A stretch of 64,000 bases of DNA from CAZMMV01 sp964637035 (GCA_964637035.1 CAZWTU010000003.1:7239-71238); one strand, 5' to 3'; shown: positions 26,718 to 36,039, counted from the stretch's first letter. Notes: generated by a model from the sequence alone, not told the origin. Numbers and translations: made by a program.

Positions 26718-26753
26718 AAAAAACCTTTCATCCTATTTAAGGGACAAAAGGTT
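26718..26753 (-). terminator. Leader terminator-like hairpin of asnA
   Basis: AACCTTT (26753-26747) and AAAGGTT (26728-26722) pair on the minus strand around an 18-base loop containing GTCCCT, followed by TTTTT. It begins about ten bases after the promoter, so it could act as an attenuator. It shares AACCTTTTGTCCCT with the aspS leader at 13 of 14 bases. Confidence 0.55.
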
Positions 26754-26760
26754 AAATATT

Positions 26761-26789
26761 AGTATAGTAAAGTTTAACACTGTAGTCAA
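26761..26789 (-). promoter_or_regulatory. Sigma-A promoter of asnA
   Basis: TTGACT (26784-26789) and TATACT (26761-26766) are exactly 17 bases apart on the minus strand, between yebC and asnA. Confidence 0.75.
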
Positions 26790-26796
26790 GTGAAAT

Positions 26797-27534
26797 TTAA
26801 TCTTCTTCTGGCATCTCCCAGTTGTGGTATACTTCCTGGACATCGTCGTTATCTTCAAGCATATCTATTAGCGCTTCCATGTTCTTTATATCCTTTGGGT
26901 CTGTTAGTTCTACTGTGTTTTGTGGGATATAAGTAAGTTCAGCCATGACAAATTCGTAGCCCGCTTCTTTAAGTCCATCACTAACACTATTGAAATCTTC
27001 TGGACTTGTTATTATTTCATATCCCTCTTCTTCAGATATAAAGTCTTCTGCTCCCAAGTCAATAGCAGTCATGGTCAATTCATCTTCATCTATAGAATCA
27101 TTTCTTTCTATAGCTAATATCCCTTTTCTATCAAACATAAAAGTAACACATCCCGATTGACCTAAGTTTCCTCCACCTTTATCAAAGGCATGTCTAACAT
27201 CAGGTGCTGTTCTTTTTCTATTATCTGTTAAACACTGTACAAATACAGCTATCCCACTAGGACCATAGCCTTCGTAGATGATTTCCTCGTAACTTTCACC
27301 TTCTAAAGCTCCTGACCCCTTCTTTACAGCCCTATCTATATTGTCATTAGGCATATTTGCAGCCTTTGCCTTTTCTATAGCAGCCTTAAGTGCTGGGTTA
27401 TACTCTATGTCAGCTCCACCTTCCCTAGCTGCCACCATAATATATCTTCCTAGTTTTGAAAACTCTTTTGCCCTTTTGGCATCTTCTTTACCTTTTCTAT
27501 TTTTAATATTACTCCATTTAGAATGTCCTGCCAT
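26797..27534 (-). CDS. YebC/PmpR-family protein
   Basis: The 245-residue protein starts MAGHSKWSNIKNRKGKEDAKR, the hallmark of the YebC family. Members act as DNA-binding regulators in some bacteria, while others (and mitochondrial TACO1) help ribosomes on proline-rich stretches; a single copy here is best called YebC/PmpR. The ATG at 27534 is preferred because the conserved MAGHSKW begins there. It is followed by asnA with its own promoter. Confidence 0.95.
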   Translation of the reverse strand: MAGHSKWSNIKNRKGKEDAKRAKEFSKLGRYIMVAAREGGADIEYNPALKAAIEKAKAANMPNDNIDRAVKKGSGALEGESYEEIIYEGYGPSGIAVFVQCLTDNRKRTAPDVRHAFDKGGGNLGQSGCVTFMFDRKGILAIERNDSIDEDELTMTAIDLGAEDFISEEEGYEIITSPEDFNSVSDGLKEAGYEFVMAELTYIPQNTVELTDPKDIKNMEALIDMLEDNDDVQEVYHNWEMPEED

Positions 27535-27719
27535 TCCATTCACTCTCCTTCTTATATTAACTTCTATATTTTAGCACATATATATAATTTTTTCATTATC
27601 TTTAATTTTTCTTGAACTAAATTTACTAATTCACACAAATTTTATCCTTATTTTCCATTGCAATCCTTTATTTATTCTAATTTCTCCAATACTTTAATAT
27701 ATGTATATCTTATTCCCAA

Positions 27720-27748
27720 TTGGTAAGATTAATTATAATGATTATAAC
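27720..27748 (+). promoter_or_regulatory. Probable sigma-A promoter of the TSUP pair
   Basis: TTGGTA (27720-27725) and TATAAC (27743-27748) are 17 bases apart, followed by AAAGGAG before the first TauE/SafE ATG. The 220-base stretch between yebC and this gene otherwise holds no recognisable gene. Confidence 0.5.
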
Positions 27749-27763
27749 ATAAAGGAGTAAAAT

Positions 27764-28123
27764 ATGGAAAAAAACAAAATAAAATTATTAAGTATTGGGC
27801 TGGTGACAGGAATAATCAATGGTTTATTTGGCTCCGGTGGTGGTATTATAATAGTACCTGCTCTAGTTTTCCTAATGGGATTAAATGATTATAAGGCCCA
27901 TGCAACTGCAATTTCCATTATACTTCCCTTGTCTATTATAAGTACAATTATATACTTCTTTAATGGAGTTATTCCATTTAAAATATTCTTATTAGTTATA
28001 CCAGGAGGATTAGTAGGTAGCTATATAGGGGCTAAGACCTTGGATAAGATACCTATTCACATATTAAGGAAAATATTTGGCAGTATAATTATCTACTCTG
28101 CCATAAGGATGATATGGAAATGA
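27764..28123 (+). CDS. TauE/SafE-family (TSUP) permease, N-terminal half protein
   Basis: The 119-residue protein has about four membrane segments and the glycine-rich GLFGSGGGIIIVPAL motif that starts each repeat of TSUP permeases, which export sulfite/organosulfonates or other small anions. It is half the usual length (about 250). Its stop overlaps the next start by 10 bases, and the second gene encodes the other half. Together they would make the normal two-repeat transporter as a dimer or heterodimer. Confidence 0.85.
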   Translation: MEKNKIKLLSIGLVTGIINGLFGSGGGIIIVPALVFLMGLNDYKAHATAISIILPLSIISTIIYFFNGVIPFKIFLLVIPGGLVGSYIGAKTLDKIPIHILRKIFGSIIIYSAIRMIWK

Positions 28124-28476
28124 TTTTACTTATAATAGGTTTTTTCTCCGGTATAATTAGTGGAATGGGCATAGGAGGAGGAAGCATACTTATTCCTGCT
28201 TTAGTCATATTCCAAGGCTTAGGCCAGCAGGAAGCCCAAGGAGTAAATTTATCTGTTTTCCTTCCTGTCGCTATAGTAGCCTTAATAACCCATCATAAAA
28301 AAGGGAATATTGATTTTTCATTTGCTAAAACAATTATTGTAGGTGGAATAATAGGAGCTATTATAGGATCCTTCCTAGCCCTAAAAATTGACCCCTTACA
28401 ATTAAGGAAATATTTTGGATTTTTCTTGCTATTAATAGGAATATATGAATTGTTCTCTAGTAGAAAAACTAAATAA
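28114..28476 (+). CDS. TauE/SafE-family (TSUP) permease, second half protein
   Basis: The 120-residue protein has about four membrane segments and starts with a GFFSGIISGMGIGGGSILIPAL motif equivalent to that in its neighbour. It overlaps the preceding gene by 10 bases, so the two are probably translationally coupled. Both halves look intact with no sign of decay. The substrate is unknown. Confidence 0.85.
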   Translation: MEMILLIIGFFSGIISGMGIGGGSILIPALVIFQGLGQQEAQGVNLSVFLPVAIVALITHHKKGNIDFSFAKTIIVGGIIGAIIGSFLALKIDPLQLRKYFGFFLLLIGIYELFSSRKTK

Positions 28477-28484
28477 TTACACGA

Positions 28485-28535
28485 AAATAAACATGCATAA
28501 AAGGATATTTGATACCCTTTGATACATGTTTATTT
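28485..28535. terminator. Bidirectional hairpin between TSUP pair and CoA-binding gene
   Basis: AAATAAACATG (28485-28495) pairs with CATGTTTATTT (28525-28535), with a further AAGG/CCTT pairing possible inside. It lies between convergent genes. Confidence 0.6.
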
Positions 28536-28599
28536 GTGATATTTGTAATCCTAGAATAATAAATTATACTTGCAAGATTTTTGCTCTTAATCTTAAAAT

Positions 28600-28992
28600 T
28601 TATTCTTGAGCTTTTAATCTTGCATAGACACAATCATTATATAATATTTTAAAATCAAGCTCCTTAGCCTTTGCAATTACAGCATCGTTATGGGATCCTG
28701 GCTGGAACCATATATATTCTATTCCTGCTTCCTTAGCTTCATCCAGGGTTTTCATAGCTATATTAGGGCCTACAACCATATCTAGAACATCTACCTTCTC
28801 AGGTAAATCTAAGACACTATGGTATATTTCATCTCCCTCTATTTCATCATAATTTGGATTTACACCATATGTTTTATAGTCATTTTTCTTTAATATTTTC
28901 CATATCTTATATCCAAATCTATCTTTCCTGCCTGTAACTCCTGCAACAACCCAAGTCTTTTTACCTAACATTTCTTCTTTAATCTTATCCAT
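28600..28992 (-). CDS. CoA-binding (YccU-like) protein
   Basis: The 130-residue Rossmann-fold protein has WVVAGVTGRKDRFGYKI (about 14-30), YGVNPNYDEIEGD and the C-terminal FQPGSHNDAVIAKAKE segment of the CoA_binding_2 family. It is the small stand-alone form related to the N-terminus of succinyl-CoA ligase alpha. Function is unclear. ATG 28992 is six bases after GAGGTG. Confidence 0.85.
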   Translation of the reverse strand: MDKIKEEMLGKKTWVVAGVTGRKDRFGYKIWKILKKNDYKTYGVNPNYDEIEGDEIYHSVLDLPEKVDVLDMVVGPNIAMKTLDEAKEAGIEYIWFQPGSHNDAVIAKAKELDFKILYNDCVYARLKAQE

Positions 28993-29052
28993 CAATATCA
29001 CCTCTTTAATTATGATATATATACCCTAACAAAAACTTTCTAATAGTTTATA

Positions 29053-29694
29053 TTATTTTTTCTTTGATCTTTTAGGAACATACTCCTGACCTATATCTTC
29101 AATAATACCATCCCCACTTGTTAAATCAGTTATCATATTGCAAAATTCATCTTTTTTATCCACTTCTACATAAACAAATATATTTACCTTATCATCATAA
29201 ACTGATTCACCTAGTATATAATTTTCATTAATAATATAATTTTCAACTTTACCATAGGAAGTGTAATCAATTCTTACTTTTAGTTTTTTATGAAGTATCA
29301 TATTAACTATTATACTAGCTTCTATTCCTATTTTAGCACCCTTAGTATAGGCTCGTATTAGTCCACCAGCCCCTAGTTTTCTACCTCCAAAATACCTGGT
29401 TATAACAATAACCACATTTCTTAAATCTTCCTTTTTTATAACTTCTAAAGCAGGTATGCCTGCAGTGCCAGAAGGCTCTCCATCATCACTAAATCTCTGT
29501 ATATTACTATTTTCTCCAAAAACATAAGCATATACATTGTGGGTTGCATCCCTATGTTTAGTCTTTATTTCTTCTATAAATTCTAGGGCTTCTTCTTCAC
29601 TTTCAATAGGCTTAGCATATCCTATAAATCTAGACTTATTAATGATTATTTCATCTTCCCCATACTTATATAAAGTTTTATATCTTGTATTCAT
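29053..29694 (-). CDS. YigZ/IMPACT-family protein
   Basis: The 213-residue protein has the UPF0029 N-terminal domain with the typical SRFIGYAKPI, FSDDGEPSGTAGIPAL and VVIVITRYFGGRKLGAGGLIRAY (about 95-118), then a small alpha/beta C-terminal domain. Bacterial YigZ may affect translation or act as a proteolysis inhibitor; it is not established. It lies 10 bases after the NUDIX-like gene. Confidence 0.93.
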   Translation of the reverse strand: MNTRYKTLYKYGEDEIIINKSRFIGYAKPIESEEEALEFIEEIKTKHRDATHNVYAYVFGENSNIQRFSDDGEPSGTAGIPALEVIKKEDLRNVVIVITRYFGGRKLGAGGLIRAYTKGAKIGIEASIIVNMILHKKLKVRIDYTSYGKVENYIINENYILGESVYDDKVNIFVYVEVDKKDEFCNMITDLTSGDGIIEDIGQEYVPKRSKKK

Positions 29695-29704
29695 TTATAA
29701 CTTC

Positions 29705-30142
29705 CTATTCCATTTTTTCCTGATAACTTTTAAATTCTAAATACCTTTTATAAGAAAGACTTACCAGGGATTTATCCTGGCTATAGGTAATCATATCTAT
29801 GGCCTCTTCTATTGGATAAAATCCTCCTTCTTGAAAACCCTCTTCACGATTGATATTATGGTTTTCATCCTTTGACTCCATTATATACCAAATTATCTTG
29901 TTGCAAACAGCCTGTTCCCTAGTGATTGAATAAAATTCGTAAGCAGTTTCACCTGCAGATGACACTATGGCAGGTTGGCCTATTCCTGTTTCAAACTCTA
30001 CCCTTTCAATAGCTGTTTCAGGAGGTAATTGTTCATCTTTTATCTTTCCCTTTGGAAGGACCCATTCATTTTTCTCATTTCTGAGAATAAATACCTTAGT
30101 ATCTTTAAATACAACCCCACCAGCACAATCCCTTATTAACAT
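29705..30142 (-). CDS. NUDIX-fold protein with a degenerate Nudix box
   Basis: The 145-residue protein has the NUDIX fold start DCAGGVVFKD and EWVLPKGKI at residues 26-34. Counting from Gly32, the Nudix box (G-x5-E-x7-R-E-U-x-E-E-x-G-U) reads Gln38, Glu46, Arg47, Phe50, Glu51, Gly53: of the catalytic glutamates only Glu51 remains. It is therefore likely inactive or uses another metal site. It lies between hflX and yigZ. Confidence 0.8.
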   Translation of the reverse strand: MLIRDCAGGVVFKDTKVFILRNEKNEWVLPKGKIKDEQLPPETAIERVEFETGIGQPAIVSSAGETAYEFYSITREQAVCNKIIWYIMESKDENHNINREEGFQEGGFYPIEEAIDMITYSQDKSLVSLSYKRYLEFKSYQEKME

Positions 30143-30161
30143 TTAACCATCTCCCTCTTAT

Positions 30162-31445
30162 TTATTCTATAATAAATTCTTTGTACTTTTCATAATCAAT
30201 GCTATTGATTGTCAACTCTAATATAGTACCTTTTTCCGCATACTCAGTAGAAAGTATATTATAATTTTCCATAAAATGATTTATTATACTTTGCTTATCG
30301 TAGCCTAATTTGATTTTTACCCTTTTGAACTTTTGTGGTAATAAGTCTTGAATTTTATCTAATAATTTCTTTATATCCATTTCATCAAATGCAGATATAA
30401 AAATTTTCTCATCTACATAATTGTTATCATAAAACATATCATGAACATTTGCTTTATCCATTTTATTGAAAACAGTTATAATAGGCTTTTCCAAAACTTC
30501 TAAATCCTTTAACAACTCATAAGTTGTTCTTAATTGAATATCTAGATCTTCATTGGAACCATCAACAACGTGAATTAGTAAATCTGCGTACTGAACTTCT
30601 TCCAATGTACCCTTAAAAGCTTCAACCAGCTTTGTAGGTAACTTTGATACAAATCCTACAGTATCAGTAAGGAGAAAATCCTGTCCATTAGGCAAGTTTC
30701 CACGCCTTAAGGAAGTATCTAAGGTTGCAAACAGCATATCCTTAACAAAAACCTCTTTTTTTGGACCCTCTTCATCATTTAGATTTATTATTTTATTAAG
30801 AAGGGTGGATTTACCTGCATTAGTATACCCAACTAGGGCAACTATGGGTAAATTTGAATCCTGACGTTTTCTTCTCTTTACATCTCGATTTTTTTCAATT
30901 TCCTTTAATTGGTCTTCTATGTTATTTATTTCCCTTAATATATGCCTTCTATCTGTTTCAAGTTTTTGCTCTCCTGGCCCCCTTGTACCTATTCCCCCAC
31001 CTTCCCTGGATAAATAGTCCCTAAATCCTACTAATCTAGGTAGCCTATACTTTAGCTGAGCTAATTTAACTTGCAACTTACCCTCCTTAGAATCTGCCCT
31101 ATTAGCAAATATATCTAAGATTAAATTAGTTCTGTCAACTATTTTTTTTCCTATTATATCTTCTAAATTCCTTAACTGAGCTCCTGAAAGCTCATCATTA
31201 AATACTACTGTAGAAGCATCTAATTCATAACAATAGTTTTTAATTTCCTCTGCTTTTCCCTTGCCTATAAAATGAGCAGCATCAATCCTATCCCTTTTCT
31301 GAACTAGTCTTCCAACTACTAGTCCACCAGCTGCATTTACTAATTCCTCAAGTTCATCTAAGGAATTGTCAATGTTTATAACATCTGTATTTAAATCTAC
31401 ACCCATAATTATAACTTTTTCCATATCAATATTATTATCAGTCAA
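30162..31445 (-). CDS. hflX: Ribosome-associated GTPase HflX
   Basis: The protein (about 427 residues) has the N-terminal HflX domain (AGGLVVGRLVQKRDRIDAAHFIGKGK), a helical segment with GGGIGTRGPGE, and the G domain with GYTNAGKSTLLNK, DTVGFV, NKMD and SA. HflX splits stalled or heat-damaged ribosomes. The start is taken as TTG 31445, five bases after GGAAGGTG. The gene faces away from the pbp gene on the plus strand. Confidence 0.95.
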   Translation of the reverse strand: MTDNNIDMEKVIIMGVDLNTDVINIDNSLDELEELVNAAGGLVVGRLVQKRDRIDAAHFIGKGKAEEIKNYCYELDASTVVFNDELSGAQLRNLEDIIGKKIVDRTNLILDIFANRADSKEGKLQVKLAQLKYRLPRLVGFRDYLSREGGGIGTRGPGEQKLETDRRHILREINNIEDQLKEIEKNRDVKRRKRQDSNLPIVALVGYTNAGKSTLLNKIINLNDEEGPKKEVFVKDMLFATLDTSLRRGNLPNGQDFLLTDTVGFVSKLPTKLVEAFKGTLEEVQYADLLIHVVDGSNEDLDIQLRTTYELLKDLEVLEKPIITVFNKMDKANVHDMFYDNNYVDEKIFISAFDEMDIKKLLDKIQDLLPQKFKRVKIKLGYDKQSIINHFMENYNILSTEYAEKGTILELTINSIDYEKYKEFIIE

Positions 31446-31593
31446 TTTATCACCTTCCAAGTTAAAACTTATCTTATCTACTATATTATATCATTATTTC
31501 AATATTTTATCTAATTAAATGTATGACTAATAAAAACAAGGAGATAATCATAATGTCGTAATCCTATTGTAACATCTATTATAGTAAGAAATA

Positions 31594-31622
31594 TTAACAT
31601 TGTATTATTTCTGTGGTATAAT
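31594..31622 (+). promoter_or_regulatory. Sigma-A promoter of the class A PBP
   Basis: TTAACA (31594-31599) and a perfect TATAAT (31617-31622) are exactly 17 bases apart, 42 bases before the ATG. Confidence 0.8.
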
Positions 31623-31663
31623 AATAAAGCTAAAACCTTTTCTCAATTAAGGAGGTAATTTTT

Positions 31664-34603
31664 ATGGACAATAAAAATAATAAAAAGAGTAAAAATAAGA
31701 AAAGTAAAAAAGGACAAACCATATGGAAATCAATAAAAATATTACTTATTATTATATTGATGGTTGGTATTATAGCTGGTGGTGCCTTAGTAGGTATTGT
31801 GGTCTCTATATTAGGTGACATTCCTACTATTGACCCTACAACTATAAATGCACTTGACCAAACTTCTACTATTTATGATTCTGAGGGTAATTTAATCGAA
31901 AAAATTCAAGCACATGAATTTAGAACTATTGTAAAATTAAATGAAATGCCTAAACACCTTCGGTTAGCTTTTATATCTATAGAAGACGAAAGATTTTATG
32001 ACCATATAGGGATTGACCCTAAGGGAATTATAGCTTCAGCAGTTGACAATATAAAGGCTGGTTATATAGTCAGAGGGGGAAGTACCATTACCCAACAATT
32101 AGTAAAAAATGTTTATTTGGATAAAGACAAGGAATGGGACAGGAAAATTAAAGAAGCCTATTTAGCCATTAAAATGGAAAAGGATTATCTTACAAAAGAC
32201 CAAATACTTGAAGCTTACCTAAATAGGGTAAATTTAGGACAAAACGCTTACGGTGTACAAGAAGCAGCTCAAACCTACTTCTCCAAGGATGTAGGAGATT
32301 TATCAATTGCCGAGTCTGCATTGATTGCTGGCATAGTAAAAAGTCCATCTAGGTTTTCACCTTATAAAACAGTAAGGCCTGAAAACTTTGATAGCACTGA
32401 ATATTATGAAGTAGCTCAGTTAGAGATCTTAGGTGAAAAATATTTTGCTGTATATAACGAGGAAGCAGTTGATAGGCAAAAGCTAATTTTAAAGAAAATG
32501 TTTGAATTAGGACATATTTCAGAGGAAGAATATAATTTGGCTTTAAATGAAAATATTAAATTCAGGTTGAAACCTGGACAAAAGAAAATTGAGGGTATCT
32601 CCTCTTATTTTGTTGACTATGTAAAAACTCAAGTTGAAGAAGCTTTAATGGATAGGTTTGGATATACTTTAGAAGAAGCACAACACGAAATATTTACAGG
32701 TGGCCTAAAAATATATACAACTATTGATATTGACCTTCAAAGGCAGTTAGAGGAAGTATATGACAACTTTACAGAGGTATTGCTAGGTGATTTAGAAAAA
32801 GTAAAGGCTCCAGCTTTAATAGATTGGAGACTAGATGGAGCAAAAAATATTATAGACGAAAATAGAAGTATTATCTTTCACGAACAAAACAATCTATTTA
32901 CTGAGGACTTTGATTTAATAATTGAAGACGGAAGCTATGAATTTAGAGATAATAAATTATATATTAAAAACAAGAAACTTACCCATTATCCTAAACATAT
33001 AGATATTAGTGATTATTATAGAATCGATGATAAGAAAAATTTGGTTACCCATACAGTTGGTTCTATCATATTACCTGAAGGGAAATTTTATTTATCTGAT
33101 AAAAATGAAATTGCAATAGATAAGGCTTATATTGATGATAATGAAGATTTTTATAGAATTGATGAAAATAATAATCTCCTAATCAATGAAAGATATTTTT
33201 ATAGACATAATGCTGGAATCGTCCAGCCCCAATCAGCTACTGTTTTCCTTGACTACAGGACTGGTAAAATAAAAGCTTTAGTTGGTGGTAGGGATATAGA
33301 AGGTACCAGAATATTAAATAGGGCAACTGAATCACAAAGGCAACCAGGGTCGGCAATGAAACCCCTTGGCGTATATCTACCAGCATTGGATAACGGCTTA
33401 ACAGCAGCAAGTGTTATTGATGATATTCCCTACTATGTTGATGGTGACCTATGGCCTAGAAATTGGTATAAAGATAGGTACAGGGGGATTTATAGCCTAA
33501 GAAAATCCGTTGAGAATTCTTCAAATATAGCCGCAGTAAAGTTTTTAGATTTAGTCGGAATTCAAACAGTAATACCTTATATGGAAAAACTAGGTATAAT
33601 AAGCAAAACCCACCCGGAATCAGATAGTTTTGTTAGGGCATCTGAAAATAGGGTAACCAATGATGAAAACCGTTCTTCATTAGGTCTAGGTGGAATGACC
33701 AATGGAATAACTCCTTTGGAATTAACTGCCGCTTACGGGGCAATTGCAAACGGTGGAGTTTATATTGAACCCACAACTTTTACAAAGATAGAAGACAAAC
33801 GTGGAAATGTATTGATTGATAATGTACCAAGAGAAAATACAGTTGTATCACCACAGGTAGCATATATTATGGCAGATATTTTAAGAACAACTGTATCTGA
33901 CGGAATCGCAGGTAGAGCTAGTTTAAATAATATGATTGTGGGAGGAAAAACTGGTACAACTCAAAATCAAGCAGATATCTGGTTTGTAGGCTTTACCCCC
34001 TACTATGCAACAGGTGTCTGGATAGGAAATGATGCACCCAAAATCACCCTAACCCAAAGTTCTAGTTCAGCTTCTAAGTTTTGGGCACACCTAATGACCA
34101 AGGCTCATGAGGGATTAGAAAGCAAAACTAGCTTCGATAGACCAGATGGGATTATTAACGTAAATATATGTAATCAATCTGGTAAATTGCCTACTGAACT
34201 ATGTACACTAGACCCAAGGGGGAGCACGGTAAGAAGCGAAATATTTGTAAAAGGTACCGAACCTAAGGAACATTGTGATGCTCATGTGGAAGCAGATATA
34301 GATATTACAAATGGTAAACTAGCCAATGAATACTGCCCAGAGGAAAATATTGAGACAAAGATATTTGTCCAAACTATGCCTCCCTATATTCCAGCAGACA
34401 ACGCTGGCTTAATACCAATAGATTTTCATTTTAGATTACCATTAGGATATTGTGAAGAACATGATGAATTCACTGTAGTACCTGATGAAAACCTAGATGA
34501 TGAAGAGGATGACTTTGATTATTTCTTCCCATTTTTCCCCAAGGAAGATGAAGGTAGTGGGGACGAAGATGATGAAGACCACAGCCAAGATAATGACGAT
34601 TAA
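31664..34603 (+). CDS. Class A penicillin-binding protein
   Basis: The 979-residue bifunctional enzyme has a basic cytoplasmic tail, one membrane segment (about 25-50), a GT51 transglycosylase domain with EDERFYDHIGIDPKG and RGGSTITQQLVKN, and a transpeptidase domain with SAMK, SSN and KTGTT motifs. It polymerises and cross-links peptidoglycan. A low-complexity insertion (about residues 385-520) lies between the two domains, and the C-terminus is an acidic Asp/Glu tail after two CxxC-like repeats. It is larger than the usual 700-800 residues. The ATG follows AAGGAGGT at seven bases. Confidence 0.96.
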   Translation: MDNKNNKKSKNKKSKKGQTIWKSIKILLIIILMVGIIAGGALVGIVVSILGDIPTIDPTTINALDQTSTIYDSEGNLIEKIQAHEFRTIVKLNEMPKHLRLAFISIEDERFYDHIGIDPKGIIASAVDNIKAGYIVRGGSTITQQLVKNVYLDKDKEWDRKIKEAYLAIKMEKDYLTKDQILEAYLNRVNLGQNAYGVQEAAQTYFSKDVGDLSIAESALIAGIVKSPSRFSPYKTVRPENFDSTEYYEVAQLEILGEKYFAVYNEEAVDRQKLILKKMFELGHISEEEYNLALNENIKFRLKPGQKKIEGISSYFVDYVKTQVEEALMDRFGYTLEEAQHEIFTGGLKIYTTIDIDLQRQLEEVYDNFTEVLLGDLEKVKAPALIDWRLDGAKNIIDENRSIIFHEQNNLFTEDFDLIIEDGSYEFRDNKLYIKNKKLTHYPKHIDISDYYRIDDKKNLVTHTVGSIILPEGKFYLSDKNEIAIDKAYIDDNEDFYRIDENNNLLINERYFYRHNAGIVQPQSATVFLDYRTGKIKALVGGRDIEGTRILNRATESQRQPGSAMKPLGVYLPALDNGLTAASVIDDIPYYVDGDLWPRNWYKDRYRGIYSLRKSVENSSNIAAVKFLDLVGIQTVIPYMEKLGIISKTHPESDSFVRASENRVTNDENRSSLGLGGMTNGITPLELTAAYGAIANGGVYIEPTTFTKIEDKRGNVLIDNVPRENTVVSPQVAYIMADILRTTVSDGIAGRASLNNMIVGGKTGTTQNQADIWFVGFTPYYATGVWIGNDAPKITLTQSSSSASKFWAHLMTKAHEGLESKTSFDRPDGIINVNICNQSGKLPTELCTLDPRGSTVRSEIFVKGTEPKEHCDAHVEADIDITNGKLANEYCPEENIETKIFVQTMPPYIPADNAGLIPIDFHFRLPLGYCEEHDEFTVVPDENLDDEEDDFDYFFPFFPKEDEGSGDEDDEDHSQDNDD

Positions 34604-34625
34604 GCAAATAACTTCTAATATAATC

Positions 34626-34659
34626 ACAAAAGACTAAGATAAATATCTTAGTCTTTTGT
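34626..34659. terminator. Bidirectional terminator between PBP and spoVAE
   Basis: A 15-base perfect inverted repeat (ACAAAAGACTAAGAT and its complement) around AAAT, with T-runs on both sides. The right arm contains the last codons and stop of spoVAE, so both convergent genes end here. Confidence 0.9.
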
Positions 34660-35004
34660 TTTAGGATTAAATACTACTGCCATAATATAACCAAAAAATA
34701 TAGCCGCACTTATTCCTCCTGCTGCAGCTGAAATTCCACCTGTAAAAGCACCAACTAAACCATTGGTCTTAGCACCTTCTATAGCTCCCTTTGCAAGGGT
34801 ATTTCCAAATCCTACTATAGGAACTGTAGCCCCAGCCCCGGCATATTCAACTAAGGGTTTATATAAACCTAGACCCCCCAAGATAACCCCCAGGGTTAAA
34901 AATGAAACTAATATATGAGCAGGAGTCAATTTTGTTGTATCCAATATTACTTGGCCAATTATACATATACTTCCTCCAACTAAAAATGCTTTTAGGTATT
35001 CCAT
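34648..35004 (-). CDS. spoVAE: Stage V sporulation protein AE
   Basis: The 118-residue membrane protein has four hydrophobic segments and the glycine-rich GFGNTLAKGAIEGAK motif shared with SpoVAC. With SpoVAC and SpoVAD it makes the channel that moves dipicolinic acid into the forespore. It ends the operon, 18 bases after spoVAD. Confidence 0.93.
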   Translation of the reverse strand: MEYLKAFLVGGSICIIGQVILDTTKLTPAHILVSFLTLGVILGGLGLYKPLVEYAGAGATVPIVGFGNTLAKGAIEGAKTNGLVGAFTGGISAAAGGISAAIFFGYIMAVVFNPKTKD

Positions 35005-35022
35005 GTCTTTCTTCCTCCTAGG

Positions 35023-36039
35023 CTATTTTTCTCTTTCTATTGTAATTGCATGGGCTATACCAGGTATAGATTCCCCTTGATCACTCATAATGGTAGAGTG
35101 CAAAGCTCCTGTAGCCATTATTAAGATTCTATTAAAACTTCCCTTTTTCAATTCCTTATATAAATATCCATTTAATACCGTAGCTGCACATGCGCAACCA
35201 GAGCCACCTGCATGGGTATCTTGACTTTCATCATCAAAAATCTCAACACCACAATCAGAATATATACCAGTTAAATCATATCCTTCTTTTTCCATTAAAT
35301 CTAAAACTATAGCTTTACCTATGTGGCCCAGGTCCCCAGAATAAATCAAATCATAATCAGATGGAGTAAATCCAGTATCCTGAAAATGTGTAATCAAGGT
35401 ATCAATAGCAGCCGGTGCCATTGCAGCCCCCATATTTGATACATCCTTTATGCCCATATCCACAATCTTACCTGTTGTAGCATAAGTAATGTATGGACCA
35501 TTCCCCTCTGAAGAAATAACACTTGCACCTGCCCCTGTAACAGTCCATTGTGAGGAAAAATTTCTTTGACTTCCATATTCCAATGGAAACCTAAATTGTC
35601 TCTCTGCTGAGCTAAAATGACTTGACGTAGCGCAGACAATCTTATCTGCAAACCCTCCATCTATTAGCATTGCTCCCAGGGATAAAGTCCCTGTCATAGT
35701 TGAACATGCACCATAAAGCCCATAGTATGGAATACTTAACTGCCTAGCAGTATAAGTAGATGAAACAATTTGATTTAATAAATCTCCTGATAGTAAATAA
35801 TCTATATCTGATGAACTTAGTTTTCCCTCGGATATAGCAGCCTTTATAGTTTCCTCTTGAATCTTGGCCTCAGACTTTTCAAAGGATTCTTGCCCCCACA
35901 TATCATCCTCTAATATGGTGTCAAAATAATCTTTTAATGGGCCCTCTCCTTCTTTTGGTCCTACTATGGTGTAAGTGCTTACTATAGATGGTGGGTTTTC
36001 AAATTTAACAGTTTGTTTTCCCATTTTTTTAATTGCCAT
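35023..36039 (-). CDS. spoVAD: Stage V sporulation protein AD
   Basis: The 338-residue protein has a thiolase-like fold with GACSTMTGTLSLGAM near residue 110 and DTHAGGSGCACAA near 272. It binds dipicolinic acid and, in Bacillus, sits on the outer face of the inner membrane. It is the soluble member between spoVAC and spoVAE. Confidence 0.96.
   Translation of the reverse strand: MAIKKMGKQTVKFENPPSIVSTYTIVGPKEGEGPLKDYFDTILEDDMWGQESFEKSEAKIQEETIKAAISEGKLSSSDIDYLLSGDLLNQIVSSTYTARQLSIPYYGLYGACSTMTGTLSLGAMLIDGGFADKIVCATSSHFSSAERQFRFPLEYGSQRNFSSQWTVTGAGASVISSEGNGPYITYATTGKIVDMGIKDVSNMGAAMAPAAIDTLITHFQDTGFTPSDYDLIYSGDLGHIGKAIVLDLMEKEGYDLTGIYSDCGVEIFDDESQDTHAGGSGCACAATVLNGYLYKELKKGSFNRILIMATGALHSTIMSDQGESIPGIAHAITIEREK

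Noticed and set aside
27626..27658. A 10-residue ORF with a good ribosome-binding site between yebC and the permease pair
   Set aside because: It ends after ten codons; a frameshifted continuation of about 25 codons matches no family I know, so it may be chance or a decayed remnant.
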